Shown: positions 41,494-50,771 of the stretch, piece after piece
Layout of the letters: every line of letters begins with the position of its first letter
Numbering within the stretch: the first letter of the stretch is position 1
Assembly: GCF_024124905.1 (NCBI RefSeq)
Contig: NZ_JAMXST010000001.1
Span: 558,001-622,000, forward strand
DNA length: 64,000 nt
Origin: Cellulosimicrobium cellulans
GTDB lineage: Bacteria > Actinomycetota > Actinomycetes > Actinomycetales > Cellulomonadaceae
Reading direction: 5' to 3'
Program-made: the position numbers and the translations under genes
The notes under the pieces: model-generated
Told to the model about the DNA's origin: nothing
Seen by the model: only the letters and a program-made list of their open reading frames with translations
Databases searched by the model: none

Positions 41494-42435
41494 GTGCCCG
41501 AGCACGACCTGCTGTACCCCGACCCGTACCTCCCGCCGACGTTCGCGGGAGACCCCCGCACTCCCCCTCCCCGCCGCCTGCGGCGCCATGACGACGCTGC
41601 CGACCTCGACGACGCCGGTGCCGCCACGGGCGTCCTCGACGCCGCGCTCGGCGACGACCAGCGCTGGTCCACGTGGTCCGCCGTCGAGAAGGGGCAGCGC
41701 GGACCCGAGCCGCGCCCCGACTGGGTGGTCACCGCCGACGCGGCCGTCGACACCGAGCTGGGCGTGCTCAAGACCGGCAAGGAGGCGGACGTGTTCCTCG
41801 TCGAGCGCGCCGTCCCCGACGACGCCGCCCAGCGCTCGCTGCTCGCCGCCAAGCGCTACCGGGACCTCGACCACCGCGCGTTCCGGCGCGACACCGTCTA
41901 CACCGAGGACCGCCGCGTGCGCCGCACGCGCGACCGGCGCGCGCTCGACCGCAAGTCTCGCTACGGCCGCCAGGTCGCCGCCGGGCAGTGGGCGGCGGCG
42001 GAGTTCGCCGCGCTCGGCGAGCTGTGGTCGGCCGGCGCCCCCGTGCCCTACCCGGTGCAGATCGACGGCAACGAGATCCTCATGGAGTTCGTCGGCACGT
42101 CGGACGGCGTCGCGCACGAGGCCGCGCCCCGGCTCGCGCGCACGCGGCCCGACCCGGACCTCCTCGCGTCGTGGTGGGACCAGCTCCGCGACGGGATGGC
42201 CGTGCTCGCGCGCCTCGGCTTCGCGCACGGCGACCTCTCCCCGTACAACGTCCTCGCGGACGGCGACCGGCTCGTCATCATCGACCTGCCGCAGGTGGTC
42301 GACCTCGTGGCCAACCCGTTCGGCACCGAGCTCCTGCTGCGCGACTGCCGCACGATGTCCGCGTGGTTCGCCGCGCGCGGTCTGGAGACCGACGCCGACG
42401 AGCTCTTCGCGCTCCTCCTCGCCGAGGCGTGGTGA
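41494..42435 (+). CDS. RIO1-like atypical protein kinase
   Basis: The 313-residue kinase has the RIO nucleotide-binding motif LKTGKEADVFLVE (about 91-103), catalytic loop HGDLSPYNVL at 245-254 and the DFG-equivalent VIIDLPQVVD at about 260. The 85-residue N-terminus is variable and charged. Bacterial RIO-like proteins are of unclear function; ribosome-related roles are known for archaeal and eukaryotic members. The GTG at 41494 follows GAAGGAG. It may be controlled by the upstream leader. Confidence 0.9.
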   Translation: MPEHDLLYPDPYLPPTFAGDPRTPPPRRLRRHDDAADLDDAGAATGVLDAALGDDQRWSTWSAVEKGQRGPEPRPDWVVTADAAVDTELGVLKTGKEADVFLVERAVPDDAAQRSLLAAKRYRDLDHRAFRRDTVYTEDRRVRRTRDRRALDRKSRYGRQVAAGQWAAAEFAALGELWSAGAPVPYPVQIDGNEILMEFVGTSDGVAHEAAPRLARTRPDPDLLASWWDQLRDGMAVLARLGFAHGDLSPYNVLADGDRLVIIDLPQVVDLVANPFGTELLLRDCRTMSAWFAARGLETDADELFALLLAEAW

Positions 42436-42497
42436 CCGCACCGCACCCTCCGCGCCGCGACCGCGCCGACGCCGGACGGACGCGGTAGAACGGGAGC

Positions 42498-42899
42498 ATG
42501 GAACCCACCACCGAGTCCTTCGACGCCGACGACGTCCAGACGTTCCTCACGACCTACGGGGTCGCGCTCTCGACGGGTGACCTCGACACGATCGGCGAGA
42601 GCTACGCGTTCCCCGCGCTCGTCGTCGGAGCGACCGGGTCGGTGCTCCTCGCCGACCCGGAGTCCGTCCGGGAGTCGACGGCCGAGCTCGCCCGCGGGTT
42701 CCGCGAGCGCGGGCTCGTGGGCGTCGTGGCCCACCTCGTCGGCGTCGAGGAGGTGGGCGACGCGCTCGTGTGGGCGCACGCGCGCTGGAGCTACCGCGAC
42801 GAGTACGCCAACGAGCAGGAGGCGCAGGAGGTCCGCTACCTGCTGCGCCGCGCGCGCGACACGTTCGAGGTCTGCGTCACCGCGCCGGTCGCTCCGTAG
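42498..42899 (+). CDS. NTF2/SnoaL-like small protein
   Basis: The 133-residue protein has the length and secondary-structure pattern of the cystatin/NTF2-like fold: an N-terminal helix (DADDVQTFLTTYGVALSTGD), FPALVVGATGSVLLADPESV, and a C-terminal sheet ending YLLRRARDTFEVCVT. Such proteins are ligand-binding or isomerase-like; no function can be given. It is 62 bases downstream of the RIO-type gene and may be cotranscribed. Confidence 0.75.
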   Translation: MEPTTESFDADDVQTFLTTYGVALSTGDLDTIGESYAFPALVVGATGSVLLADPESVRESTAELARGFRERGLVGVVAHLVGVEEVGDALVWAHARWSYRDEYANEQEAQEVRYLLRRARDTFEVCVTAPVAP

Positions 42900-42958
42900 C
42901 GTCGACCGGTCAGCGCGTCACGGGCCCAGGGATCCGTGGCGCGCCGACAGGTCGCCGG

Positions 42959-43240
42959 TCAGGACAGCCGGTTGTCGCGGTCCTCCCACGGGGTCGGGGT
43001 CGCCTCCTTGCGCGGGGAGTCGTCGGGCTGCAGCGCCCGGACCAGGAACGAGCCGGCGGCCAGCACGATGCCGCCGGTGAACACGACGTGCAGCAGCACG
43101 GAGGCGGCCTCGAGGACGCCCAGCGGCACGGGCACGCTGAACATCACGCGCGGGAGGAGGACGCTGCGGAACAGCTCGCCGACGACCGCGAGCGCCAGCC
43201 CGGTCCAGAGCATCGTGCGGGGAGTCAGACGGGGTGGCAT
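42959..43240 (-). CDS. Small membrane protein
   Basis: The 93-residue protein is not recognised. It has two or three hydrophobic segments (MLWTGLALAVVGELFRSVLL; LGVLEAASVLLHVVFTGGIV, LAAGSFLV) and an acidic/Pro-rich cytoplasmic tail (SPRKEATPTPWEDRDNRLS). It is separated from the neighbours and has no signal peptide. The frame is supported by codon bias and the membrane pattern. Confidence 0.7.
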   Translation of the reverse strand: MPPRLTPRTMLWTGLALAVVGELFRSVLLPRVMFSVPVPLGVLEAASVLLHVVFTGGIVLAAGSFLVRALQPDDSPRKEATPTPWEDRDNRLS

Positions 43241-43405
43241 CGCAGGGTCCTCTCGTCGGTGAGCCGGTGCGCGGGTGCCGACCCGTCGTCGCGCGCGGCG
43301 ACGGGGCCTGCGTCCGGTCCGTTCCTACCACGGGACCGCGCTCCGGAGCGCAAGGACCCCGAGGTTCCGGAGCCGGGGCGTCGGACCGCACGCCCGGGCG
43401 CGGCG

Positions 43406-46400
43406 TCAGTGGAAGTCGCGCGACGTCGTCGCGACCTGGAGGGAGAGCGGGGCGAGGTGCTCCGCGACGAGGTTCGTGGCGCCGTCGGCCCGTTCGAGCC
43501 GCCCGCGCACGACGAGCGCCGCGGACCCGCGCGCGACCTTCCGGAACCGCTGCCACAGCCCCGGCGAGCACACGACGTTGAGGATCCCCGTCTCGTCCTC
43601 GAGCGACAGGAACGTCACGCCCCCGGCCGTCCCGGGTCGCTGACGGTGCGTGACGACGCCACCCACCGCGACGCGCGACGACGGGTGGGGGCGCGTCCCG
43701 GGCACCTCGCCCGCGGCGCGCTCCGCCTCGTCGACGCGTTCGATCTCGCGCGACACCGCGACCGCGCCCACGACGGTGAGCACCCCGGCCGCGGTGAGGC
43801 CGTCGCGCACGTACTGCGTCGGGTAGGAGTCGGCGGACACGCCCGTGGCCCACACGTCGGCGACGGCGGTCTCGACGTCGGTCATGCCGGGCAGCGCCGG
43901 CGCCTCGACGCCGACGCTCACGCCCGGTAGTGTCCCCGGACCCTCCTGCGCGAGAGCGCCGGCCGCCCACAGCGCCTCGCGCCGGGTCACGCCGAGGCAG
44001 TCCGTCGCACCGGCGGTCGCGAGCCCCTCGAGCTGGGCGGTCGTGAGGTCGACGCGCCGCACGAGGTCGCGCAGGTCGCTGAACGGCCGCCCCTCCCCCG
44101 GCGTCCCACGCGCCGCGACGACGCGCTCGGCCGCGTCCTTGCCGAGCCCGCGCACGCTCGCGAGACCGAGCCGCACCGCGAGCCCGAGGTCGGGCTCCGG
44201 CCCGAACGCGGTGTCGACCCGCACCTCCCCGCCGAGCAGGCGGCTGTCGCCCGTCCGGGCGCCAGGACGGTCGGTACCGTCGGCGGGCGCAGCCGCACGG
44301 TCGGCGGGCAGCCGCTCGACCGTCGCCTCGACGTCGGACGCGTTGACGTCGGGGCGCAGCACGGTGACGCCGTGGCGGCGCGCGTCCGCCACGAGAGACT
44401 GCGGCGAGTAGAACCCCATGGGCTGCGCCGCGAGCAGTCCCGCGTAGAACGCGGCGGGGTGGTGCACCTTGAGCCACGAGCTCGCGTAGACGAGGAACGC
44501 GAACGAGTACGCGTGCGACTCGGGGAACCCGAAGTCCGCGAACGCCTTGAGCTTGTCGTAGATCTCCTCGCGCACGGCCGGGTCGGTGACGCCCTTCTCC
44601 CGCATCCCGTCCATGAGCCGCCCCCGCAGCTCCTCCATGCGCTCGACCGACCGCTTGGACCCCATCGCGCGCCGGAGCTGGTCGGACTCCTTCGGGGAGA
44701 AGCCCGCGACGTCGATCGCCATCTGCATGAGCTGCTCCTGGAACAGCGGCACGCCGAGCGTCTTGCCGAGCGACGGTCGCAGGAGGTCGTGCAGGAACGT
44801 CACCTCCTCCCGCCCCCGCGCGCGGTTGATGTACGGGTGCACGGACCCGCCCTGGATGGGCCCGGGGCGGATGAGCGCGACCTCGATGACGATGTCGTAG
44901 AACTTTCGGGGACGCAGCCGCGGCAGCGTCGCCATCTGCGCGCGCGACTCGACCTGGAACACGCCAACGGTGTCGGCCGCGCACAGCAGGTCGTACACCG
45001 CCGGGTCGTCCTCCGGCAGCGTGTGCAGCGCGAGGCGCGGGCCGCCCTCGTGCCGCTCGACCAGGTCGAACCCGATGCGCAGCGCCGTGAGCATCCCGAG
45101 TCCCAGGAGATCGAACTTCACGAGCCCCGCGTCCGCGCAGTCCTCCTTGTCCCACTGCAGGACGGTGCGGCCCTCCATGCGCGCCCACTCGACGGGGCAC
45201 ACCTCGATGACGGGGCGGTCGCACATGACCATGCCGCCCGAGTGGATGCCCAGGTGCCGCGGGAGGCGCAGCATCCGGTCGGCGAGGTCGAGCACCGCGT
45301 CCGGGATCTCGCCCTCCTGCGCGGCCGACGGCGGCCGGTGCGCGGGCACGACGTCGTGCGTGTCGTCCGCGCGCAGGACGTCGCCCTCGTCCACCGCGAG
45401 CGGGTCGACGACGCGCGGTCGCCGCGCGCCCCGGCCGCTCAGGTCGGGCGACCAGTCGCCACGACGCCCGGTGTGCGGACGTTCGTCGCGAGAGGCGTCG
45501 GCGCGGGAGGTGCCGGTGCGCGACGATCCCACCTCCCTCCCCGCCGAGCCCACGTCGCGCGATCCCCACAGGCGAGCCTTCTCGGCGTCCTTCTCGGCGG
45601 TCTTCGTCGCGATGGCGACCTCCTTGGCCTTGCGGTCGGCCGCGGGCGACGACGGGTCGGGGCCGCGCAGCGACCCCCAGCGCTCGATCGACTTGCTCCA
45701 CGCGTCGGCCTGCCCGACGTCGTACCCCAGCGCCCGGGCCGCGTCGCGCACCGCCGACTTGGGCCGGTAGGAGATGACGTTCGCGACCTGCGCGGCGTGC
45801 GTGCGGCCGAACGTCGCGTAGACGTGCTGGATGACCTCCTCGCGCCGCGCCGACTCGATGTCGATGTCGATGTCCGGCGGGCCGTCGCGCTCGGGCGCGA
45901 GGAAGCGCTCGAACAGCAGGCCGTGCTTCACCGCGTCGACGGCCGTGATGCCGAGCGCGTAGCAGACCGCGGAGTTCGCGGCCGAGCCGCGCCCCTGGGC
46001 GAGGATCCCGTTCCTGCGGCAGAACTCGACGAGGTCGTAGACCACGAGGAAGTACCCCGGGAAGTGCAGGTCCTCGATGACGCGCAGCTCGTGGTCGATC
46101 TGCGCCCACGCGCCCGTGATCTTCTCCTGGCCGCGCGGCCCGTACCGGTCCTCGCCGCCGCGCCGCACGAGCTCGCGCAGCCAGGTCGCCTCGGTGTGCC
46201 CGTCCGGCACCGGGTAGGGCGGCAGGTCGGGTGCGACGAGGTGCAGGTCGAACGCGCACTCGTCCCCCAGCGCGGCCGCGGTCGCGACGGCCTGCGGGTG
46301 CCGGGGGTGGCGCGCGAGCATCTCCGCCGCCGAGCGCAGGTGGGTCGTCGGGGCGCCGGGCAGCCACCCGTCGAGGTCGTCGAGCGACGAGCGCGCGCGC

Positions 46401-47113
46401 ACCGCGGCGAGCGCCCCCGCGAGGTCGGCGTCGCGCGGGTGGGCGTAGTGCGCGGCGGTCGTCGCGACGAGCGGCAGCCGGGCGTCCGCGGCGAGGTCGG
46501 CGAGCGCCGCGTGCAGGTCGGCGTCGCGCGGGTCGTCGGTCGTGGTGATCTCGACGGCCACGTTGTCGGCGCCGAAGACGGCGACGAGCCGGTCGAGCTC
46601 GCGACGCGCCGCGGCACGTCCAGACGTGACGAGCGCGCGGCGCACCGAACCCTTGCGGCAGCCGGTGAGCACGAGCCACTGGCCCGCGGCCTCCTCGCCG
46701 AGCTGGTCCAGGCGGTAGTCGGCGGCCCCCTTGGTCCCGGTCGCGAGGTGCGCGGTCGCGATGGCGCGCGACAGGTTGCGGTAGCCCTGCGTGCCGCGCG
46801 CGAGCACGAGCAGGTGGGTCGAGCGCGGGTCGGGCACGCCGGTGGGCGGGTCGAGCACGGGCGCACCCGTGGCCGTGGGCGCCGGAAGATGCAGCTCGGC
46901 CCCGAAGACCGTGGGGAGCCCGACCTTGCGCGCGGCCTCGGCGAAGCGCACGACACCGTACAGGCCGTCGTGGTCGGTGATCGCGAGCGCCGACAGCCCG
47001 AGCCGCGCGCCCTCGGCGGCGAGCTCCTCGGGGTGGGACGCGCCGTCGAGGAAGCTGAACGCGGAGTGCGCGTGGAGCTCGGCGTAGCGGGGGCCGGTGG
47101 TCCGGTCAGTCAT
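43406..47113 (-). CDS. dnaE2: Error-prone DNA polymerase DnaE2 (ImuC)
   Basis: The 1235-residue C-family polymerase is the catalytic subunit of the SOS mutasome. It has an N-terminal PHP domain (YAELHAHSAFSFLDGASHPE), palm aspartates PDIDIDIE, a helix-hairpin-helix region (LASVRGLGKDAAERVVAARG) and an OB fold near the C-terminus (FLSLEDETGILNVVCSPGLW). Members are usually about 1,050-1,150 residues; the extra length is a charged insert at about 480-597 between SIERWG and IPDAVLDLADRML. The ATG at 47113 overlaps the imuB stop by eight bases. It needs ImuB to reach the sliding clamp. Confidence 0.96.
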   Translation of the reverse strand: MTDRTTGPRYAELHAHSAFSFLDGASHPEELAAEGARLGLSALAITDHDGLYGVVRFAEAARKVGLPTVFGAELHLPAPTATGAPVLDPPTGVPDPRSTHLLVLARGTQGYRNLSRAIATAHLATGTKGAADYRLDQLGEEAAGQWLVLTGCRKGSVRRALVTSGRAAARRELDRLVAVFGADNVAVEITTTDDPRDADLHAALADLAADARLPLVATTAAHYAHPRDADLAGALAAVRARSSLDDLDGWLPGAPTTHLRSAAEMLARHPRHPQAVATAAALGDECAFDLHLVAPDLPPYPVPDGHTEATWLRELVRRGGEDRYGPRGQEKITGAWAQIDHELRVIEDLHFPGYFLVVYDLVEFCRRNGILAQGRGSAANSAVCYALGITAVDAVKHGLLFERFLAPERDGPPDIDIDIESARREEVIQHVYATFGRTHAAQVANVISYRPKSAVRDAARALGYDVGQADAWSKSIERWGSLRGPDPSSPAADRKAKEVAIATKTAEKDAEKARLWGSRDVGSAGREVGSSRTGTSRADASRDERPHTGRRGDWSPDLSGRGARRPRVVDPLAVDEGDVLRADDTHDVVPAHRPPSAAQEGEIPDAVLDLADRMLRLPRHLGIHSGGMVMCDRPVIEVCPVEWARMEGRTVLQWDKEDCADAGLVKFDLLGLGMLTALRIGFDLVERHEGGPRLALHTLPEDDPAVYDLLCAADTVGVFQVESRAQMATLPRLRPRKFYDIVIEVALIRPGPIQGGSVHPYINRARGREEVTFLHDLLRPSLGKTLGVPLFQEQLMQMAIDVAGFSPKESDQLRRAMGSKRSVERMEELRGRLMDGMREKGVTDPAVREEIYDKLKAFADFGFPESHAYSFAFLVYASSWLKVHHPAAFYAGLLAAQPMGFYSPQSLVADARRHGVTVLRPDVNASDVEATVERLPADRAAAPADGTDRPGARTGDSRLLGGEVRVDTAFGPEPDLGLAVRLGLASVRGLGKDAAERVVAARGTPGEGRPFSDLRDLVRRVDLTTAQLEGLATAGATDCLGVTRREALWAAGALAQEGPGTLPGVSVGVEAPALPGMTDVETAVADVWATGVSADSYPTQYVRDGLTAAGVLTVVGAVAVSREIERVDEAERAAGEVPGTRPHPSSRVAVGGVVTHRQRPGTAGGVTFLSLEDETGILNVVCSPGLWQRFRKVARGSAALVVRGRLERADGATNLVAEHLAPLSLQVATTSRDFH

Positions 47114-48821
47114 ACAGGCCCTCCACGGTCCACCGCCCGCGCGCGCTCGCGAGGAGCAGGCCGCGGCCGTCGTCGAGCAGGACCTGCACGTGCACGCGGC
47201 GCCGGGGCGCGGGCGTCCACCAGCGCTCGGCGAGCGGCCACGGCCCGGCCCAGTCCACGACGGCGCGCGCGGACCCCGGCCCGGGCAGCGCCGTCTCGCC
47301 CCGGGGCGCCGCCGCACGGCGCGGGCCCTCCTCCGGCGCGGGGGCCGGCCACCGCACGGTCGCGGGCTCGCCGCTCATCGCGAGGCGCGCGTCGACGACG
47401 ACGGGCCGCCCGGCGTCGTCGAGCACGACGACGTCCTGCGGCTCGACGGGCACGAGCGCGGGGGCGGGGCTCGGCAGCGCGCCGGGCCACGGCAGGGCCG
47501 GGTCGCGCGGGCGCACGACGTCCTCCCCGAACGGCACGAGGTGCACGCGGTCGGTCGCGTCGCGGCCGCCCTGGACCTGGACGCGCAGGACCGCGTCGCC
47601 CCCGAGGATGCCCTGCACGCGCCCGAGCGCGCGGTGGGCCCGCGCGTCCTCGCCGCTCGACGCGCCCCACAGGCGCGGCTGCTCCGCCCCCGCGGGGACG
47701 ACCTCCTCCGCCGTGAGGGACAGGCGGGCCAGCGGCGCGACCCCCGGGACGACGTCAGCCCCGCCGGGCGAGCCGTGCTCGCCGCCACGACGCCCGGCCC
47801 GGGCCGCGCGCCCGGCGCGGACGGACGTGGTGGTGAGCCAGCCCTCGAGCTGCCACCGGACCTTGTCCGTGAGGCGCGCCGGGCTCATCGCGCCCGGCCC
47901 GTCGAGCCGCCAGGTGCGCTCGAGGTCGTCGCCCTCGACGGTCCGCGCCGTGATGCGCAGGCGCCCGGCGACGAGCGAGCGCGCGACGAGCTGGTCGTGC
48001 AGGTCCTCGGAGAGCCGCCGCGCGGCGAAGGTCGCGACGTCGACGCGCTCGGCGGGCGGGTCGAGCTCGGCGCTCACCGCGACGTCGGGCTCGACGCGGC
48101 GCCGCGCGGGCGGGCGCAGGTCCTCGCCGCGCGCGAGCCGGTGCGCCCACGCGCCGAGGTCGCCGAAGCGCCCCTCGACGGTCGCGGGCGGCAGGGCCGC
48201 GAGCGCCCCGAGGGTGCGCACGCCGAGCCGGCCCAGGAGGTCGACGAGCTCGTCGACCGCGACGGCGGCGTCCGGCCGGGCGGTGACGTGCACGAGGTCG
48301 CGCGCGGGCCGGGGCGCGAGGAACGCGGCGGAGCGGCCGGGCGGGACGACGGCGGCGTCCCGCCCGGCGAGCACGGCGGCGAGGATGCCGTCGGCGACGC
48401 CCACCTGGCTCTCATGGCCGGTGCGCTCGGCGACGCGCGCGACGAGCGCCTCCGCGAGCGCGGCGTCCGACCCGTGGTACCGGCTCGCCCCGGCGGCGGG
48501 CAGGAGCAGCAGGCCGGGCCGGGTGATCTCCAGCCCCGCGACGACGGTCTCGGCCGCGAGCGCCACGGGCTCGAACTCGCGGGCGTCGCGCGCGTCGTCG
48601 ACGTCGAGCAGCTCGAGCTCGGGGCAGCACTCGCGGGCCCGACGGCGGCGCATGCCCCGGCGCACGCCCTGGGCGCGCGCGGTCGCGGAGACGGCGACGA
48701 CGCGGCGGCCGTCGTGCGTCGCGGCGGGGACGTGCGCGGGGACGTCGCGCACCGCCATCGCCGCGAGCACCGGCCAGTCCGGCACCCACAGGGCCGCCGT
48801 GCGGGTCGGGCTTGTGGTCAT
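47106..48821 (-). CDS. imuB: ImuB, Y-family polymerase-like mutasome protein
   Basis: The 571-residue protein resembles Y-family polymerases but lacks their catalytic acids and acts as the hub linking ImuA', DnaE2 and the beta clamp. The family start AALWVPDWPVLAAMAVRDVP and the HhH region LLGRLGVRTLGALAALPPAT are clear. A variable Arg/Gly-rich stretch (about 355-380) precedes the C-terminal part. The ATG at 48821 overlaps the imuA' stop (ATGA). It is expressed from the LexA-controlled promoter upstream of imuA'. Confidence 0.93.
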   Translation of the reverse strand: MTTSPTRTAALWVPDWPVLAAMAVRDVPAHVPAATHDGRRVVAVSATARAQGVRRGMRRRRARECCPELELLDVDDARDAREFEPVALAAETVVAGLEITRPGLLLLPAAGASRYHGSDAALAEALVARVAERTGHESQVGVADGILAAVLAGRDAAVVPPGRSAAFLAPRPARDLVHVTARPDAAVAVDELVDLLGRLGVRTLGALAALPPATVEGRFGDLGAWAHRLARGEDLRPPARRRVEPDVAVSAELDPPAERVDVATFAARRLSEDLHDQLVARSLVAGRLRITARTVEGDDLERTWRLDGPGAMSPARLTDKVRWQLEGWLTTTSVRAGRAARAGRRGGEHGSPGGADVVPGVAPLARLSLTAEEVVPAGAEQPRLWGASSGEDARAHRALGRVQGILGGDAVLRVQVQGGRDATDRVHLVPFGEDVVRPRDPALPWPGALPSPAPALVPVEPQDVVVLDDAGRPVVVDARLAMSGEPATVRWPAPAPEEGPRRAAAPRGETALPGPGSARAVVDWAGPWPLAERWWTPAPRRRVHVQVLLDDGRGLLLASARGRWTVEGLYD

Positions 48822-49888
48822 CCGACGAGCCGGAGCCGGGAGGGCCGGTCGGGGTCGTCGGCCTGGACGGGGCCGACGGCGGTCCCGTGAGCGGCCTCGT
48901 GGGCGGTCGCAGCGGTCTCGGCCACGGTGGCCCCGGCCCCGGCCGCGGGCCGGGTGCCGCGGACATCCTCGGCGAGGAACGCGGGCCAGTCCTCGTGGAC
49001 GAGCGGGAGCTCGACCTCGAGCCGCGCGGGGCGCGCGGCTCCCCCGCGGCCCGCGCGCTCGACGACGAGGGTGCGACGGCGCAGCCAGCCCGCCCCGCGG
49101 TCCGCCCCGGACCAGCCGCCGCCCGTCACGGTGAGCGCGACGTGCGCGCCCGGCCACGTCCCCGCGGCGACGAGCAGCGCCCCGCGCTCGCGCGCCCGCG
49201 CGGCCAGGCGCCGTCGGTCGGGGTCGGTGAGGGCGGCGTCGGGCCCGACGACCACGACGTCCAGGCCGTCGACGAGCGCCGAGATCGCGAGCGCCGCGTC
49301 CGGTCCAGGTCGCGGGACGAGCACGACGCGGTCGAGGTCCGCGCCGGCGTCGGCGGCCGCGAGCAGCCCGACGGCGGGGAACCCGACGGCGGCGGTCCAC
49401 GCCCCGGCCCGCGACGGCCGCGCGACGAGCGCGAGCAGGAGGCTCGTCGAGCCGCGCACCGCCAGCACGGTGCCGCGCTGCAGGGCGCCGAGCGGGAGGA
49501 GCGGCGCGAGCGCGTCGTGCACCGGCCACACCCGCTCGTCCGGGATCGCGTCCCGGTTCGTGTCCCGCATCGCGACGCGGCGGCCGCGGGAGCGCGCCGG
49601 AGGGTCGGGCAGCGCGGGGGCGGGTCGCACGACCGGCGACACGGCGGCGTCCGCGAGCGGGGCGACCTCGGCGAGGAGAGCAGTCCCGGCGCGCGGGACG
49701 ACGGCCGGTGCGGCGGAGGCGGTGCGCGGTTCCGGGGCTGCGGGGGCGACGACGGGACGGTGTCGGCGGACGCCCGTACGCTCCTCCGCACGGCGCAGGA
49801 CGGCGCGGGCGCGCTCGGCCTTGTCGACGGCCGCAGCCGTCGGGCCTGGTGCCCCCGCCCGTTCGGCGGGGTCGGCGAGAAGGGTCAT
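48818..49888 (-). CDS. imuA': ImuA', mutasome accessory protein
   Basis: The 356-residue RecA-like-fold protein works with ImuB and DnaE2 in induced mutagenesis and tolerance of DNA damage. The core includes LGALQRGTVLAVRGSTSLLL, a Walker-A-like region that is not canonical, and a beta-rich stretch (RRTLVVERAGRGGAARPARL). The N-terminal 70 residues are Ala/Pro rich. The start at 49888 follows GGGAGG. It is the first gene of imuA'-imuB-dnaE2, with a LexA box 82 bases upstream. Confidence 0.88.
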   Translation of the reverse strand: MTLLADPAERAGAPGPTAAAVDKAERARAVLRRAEERTGVRRHRPVVAPAAPEPRTASAAPAVVPRAGTALLAEVAPLADAAVSPVVRPAPALPDPPARSRGRRVAMRDTNRDAIPDERVWPVHDALAPLLPLGALQRGTVLAVRGSTSLLLALVARPSRAGAWTAAVGFPAVGLLAAADAGADLDRVVLVPRPGPDAALAISALVDGLDVVVVGPDAALTDPDRRRLAARARERGALLVAAGTWPGAHVALTVTGGGWSGADRGAGWLRRRTLVVERAGRGGAARPARLEVELPLVHEDWPAFLAEDVRGTRPAAGAGATVAETAATAHEAAHGTAVGPVQADDPDRPSRLRLVG

Positions 49889-49969
49889 CTCGCCTCCCGG
49901 GATGCTGCTCGGACGGGACGCGCACCGCGCGTCGACTGCTGGGGGCGTCGTTCTGCACCCACCCTTCGT

Positions 49970-49985
49970 TCGAACAGGCGTTCGA
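49970..49985. promoter_or_regulatory. LexA (SOS) box
   Basis: TCGAACAGGCGTTCGA matches the actinobacterial SOS consensus TCGAAC-N4-GTTCGA at every fixed base. It lies upstream of imuA' and should repress the mutasome operon until DNA damage. Confidence 0.92.
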
Positions 49986-50065
49986 ACACTTCCAGTGAAC
50001 GACCGACGCTGCGGGGTGTCAACTCCGCAGGTGAGAGCCGTCGGCTTCGTCCCGGATGCCCGGCA

Positions 50066-50090
50066 AACCTTCGACCTCTCCTCGAAGGTT
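50066..50090. promoter_or_regulatory. Nine-base inverted repeat upstream of the PEBP gene
   Basis: AACCTTCGA and TCGAAGGTT flank seven bases, and a third ACCTTCGACC follows at about 50098. It lies in the divergent region between the SOS box and the PEBP gene and may be an operator for an unknown regulator. Confidence 0.45.
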
Positions 50091-50167
50091 CGCCCCGACC
50101 TTCGACCTCTACCTGAACCTGATCCGGCGGGCGTGCCACGGTGCGGTCGGTTCGGCACGATGGGTCC

Positions 50168-50728
50168 ATGGCCGACGTGAACCTCGACTCCCGACCCCAG
50201 GCCCCCGACCCCTACTCCCTCCTGCCCGCCGTGCCGTCCTTCGCGCTGACGAGCACCGACCTCTCCGACGGCGAGCCGCTCCCCCGGGCGTTCGCCGCCG
50301 AGGGCGAGAACCGGTCCCCGGCTCTCGCGTGGTCGGGCTTCCCGGAGAGCACGCGCTCGTTCGTCGTGAGCTGCTTCGACCCCGACGCCCCGACGCCTGC
50401 GGGGTTCTGGCACTGGACCGTCGCCGACGTCCCCTCGTCCGTGACGTCGCTGCCCGCGGGCGCCGGGGCGACGGACGGCTCCGGGCTGCCCGCCGGCGCG
50501 TTCCACGTCCGGCACGACGGCGGCGCCCCCGGCTACACGGGCGCCGCACCGCCCGCCGGGGACCGCCCGCACCGGTACGTGTTCGCCGTGCACGCGCTCG
50601 ACGTCGGCTCCCTCGCCGACGCCGCCGGTCTCGGCCCGGACGCGACGCCGACCGCCGTCGCCTTCAACGCCTTGTTCCGCACGCTGGCCCGTGCGACGCT
50701 CACGGTCACGTACCGCGCCGCGGACTGA
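50168..50728 (+). CDS. PEBP/YbhB-family phospholipid-binding-like protein
   Basis: The 186-residue cytoplasmic protein has the ligand-pocket motifs of the family: [40 protein letters not shown] and GPAPPxGxxPHxY as [15 protein letters not shown]. Bacterial members (YbhB, YbcL) have no agreed substrate; eukaryotic relatives bind phospholipid headgroups and regulate kinases. It is probably cotranscribed with the YbaK gene 43 bases downstream. Confidence 0.92.
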   Translation: MADVNLDSRPQAPDPYSLLPAVPSFALTSTDLSDGEPLPRAFAAEGENRSPALAWSGFPESTRSFVVSCFDPDAPTPAGFWHWTVADVPSSVTSLPAGAGATDGSGLPAGAFHVRHDGGAPGYTGAAPPAGDRPHRYVFAVHALDVGSLADAAGLGPDATPTAVAFNALFRTLARATLTVTYRAAD

Positions 50729-50771
50729 CCCGGACCACCCGCTCGCCACCCGCCCGACAGCCGAAGGACCC

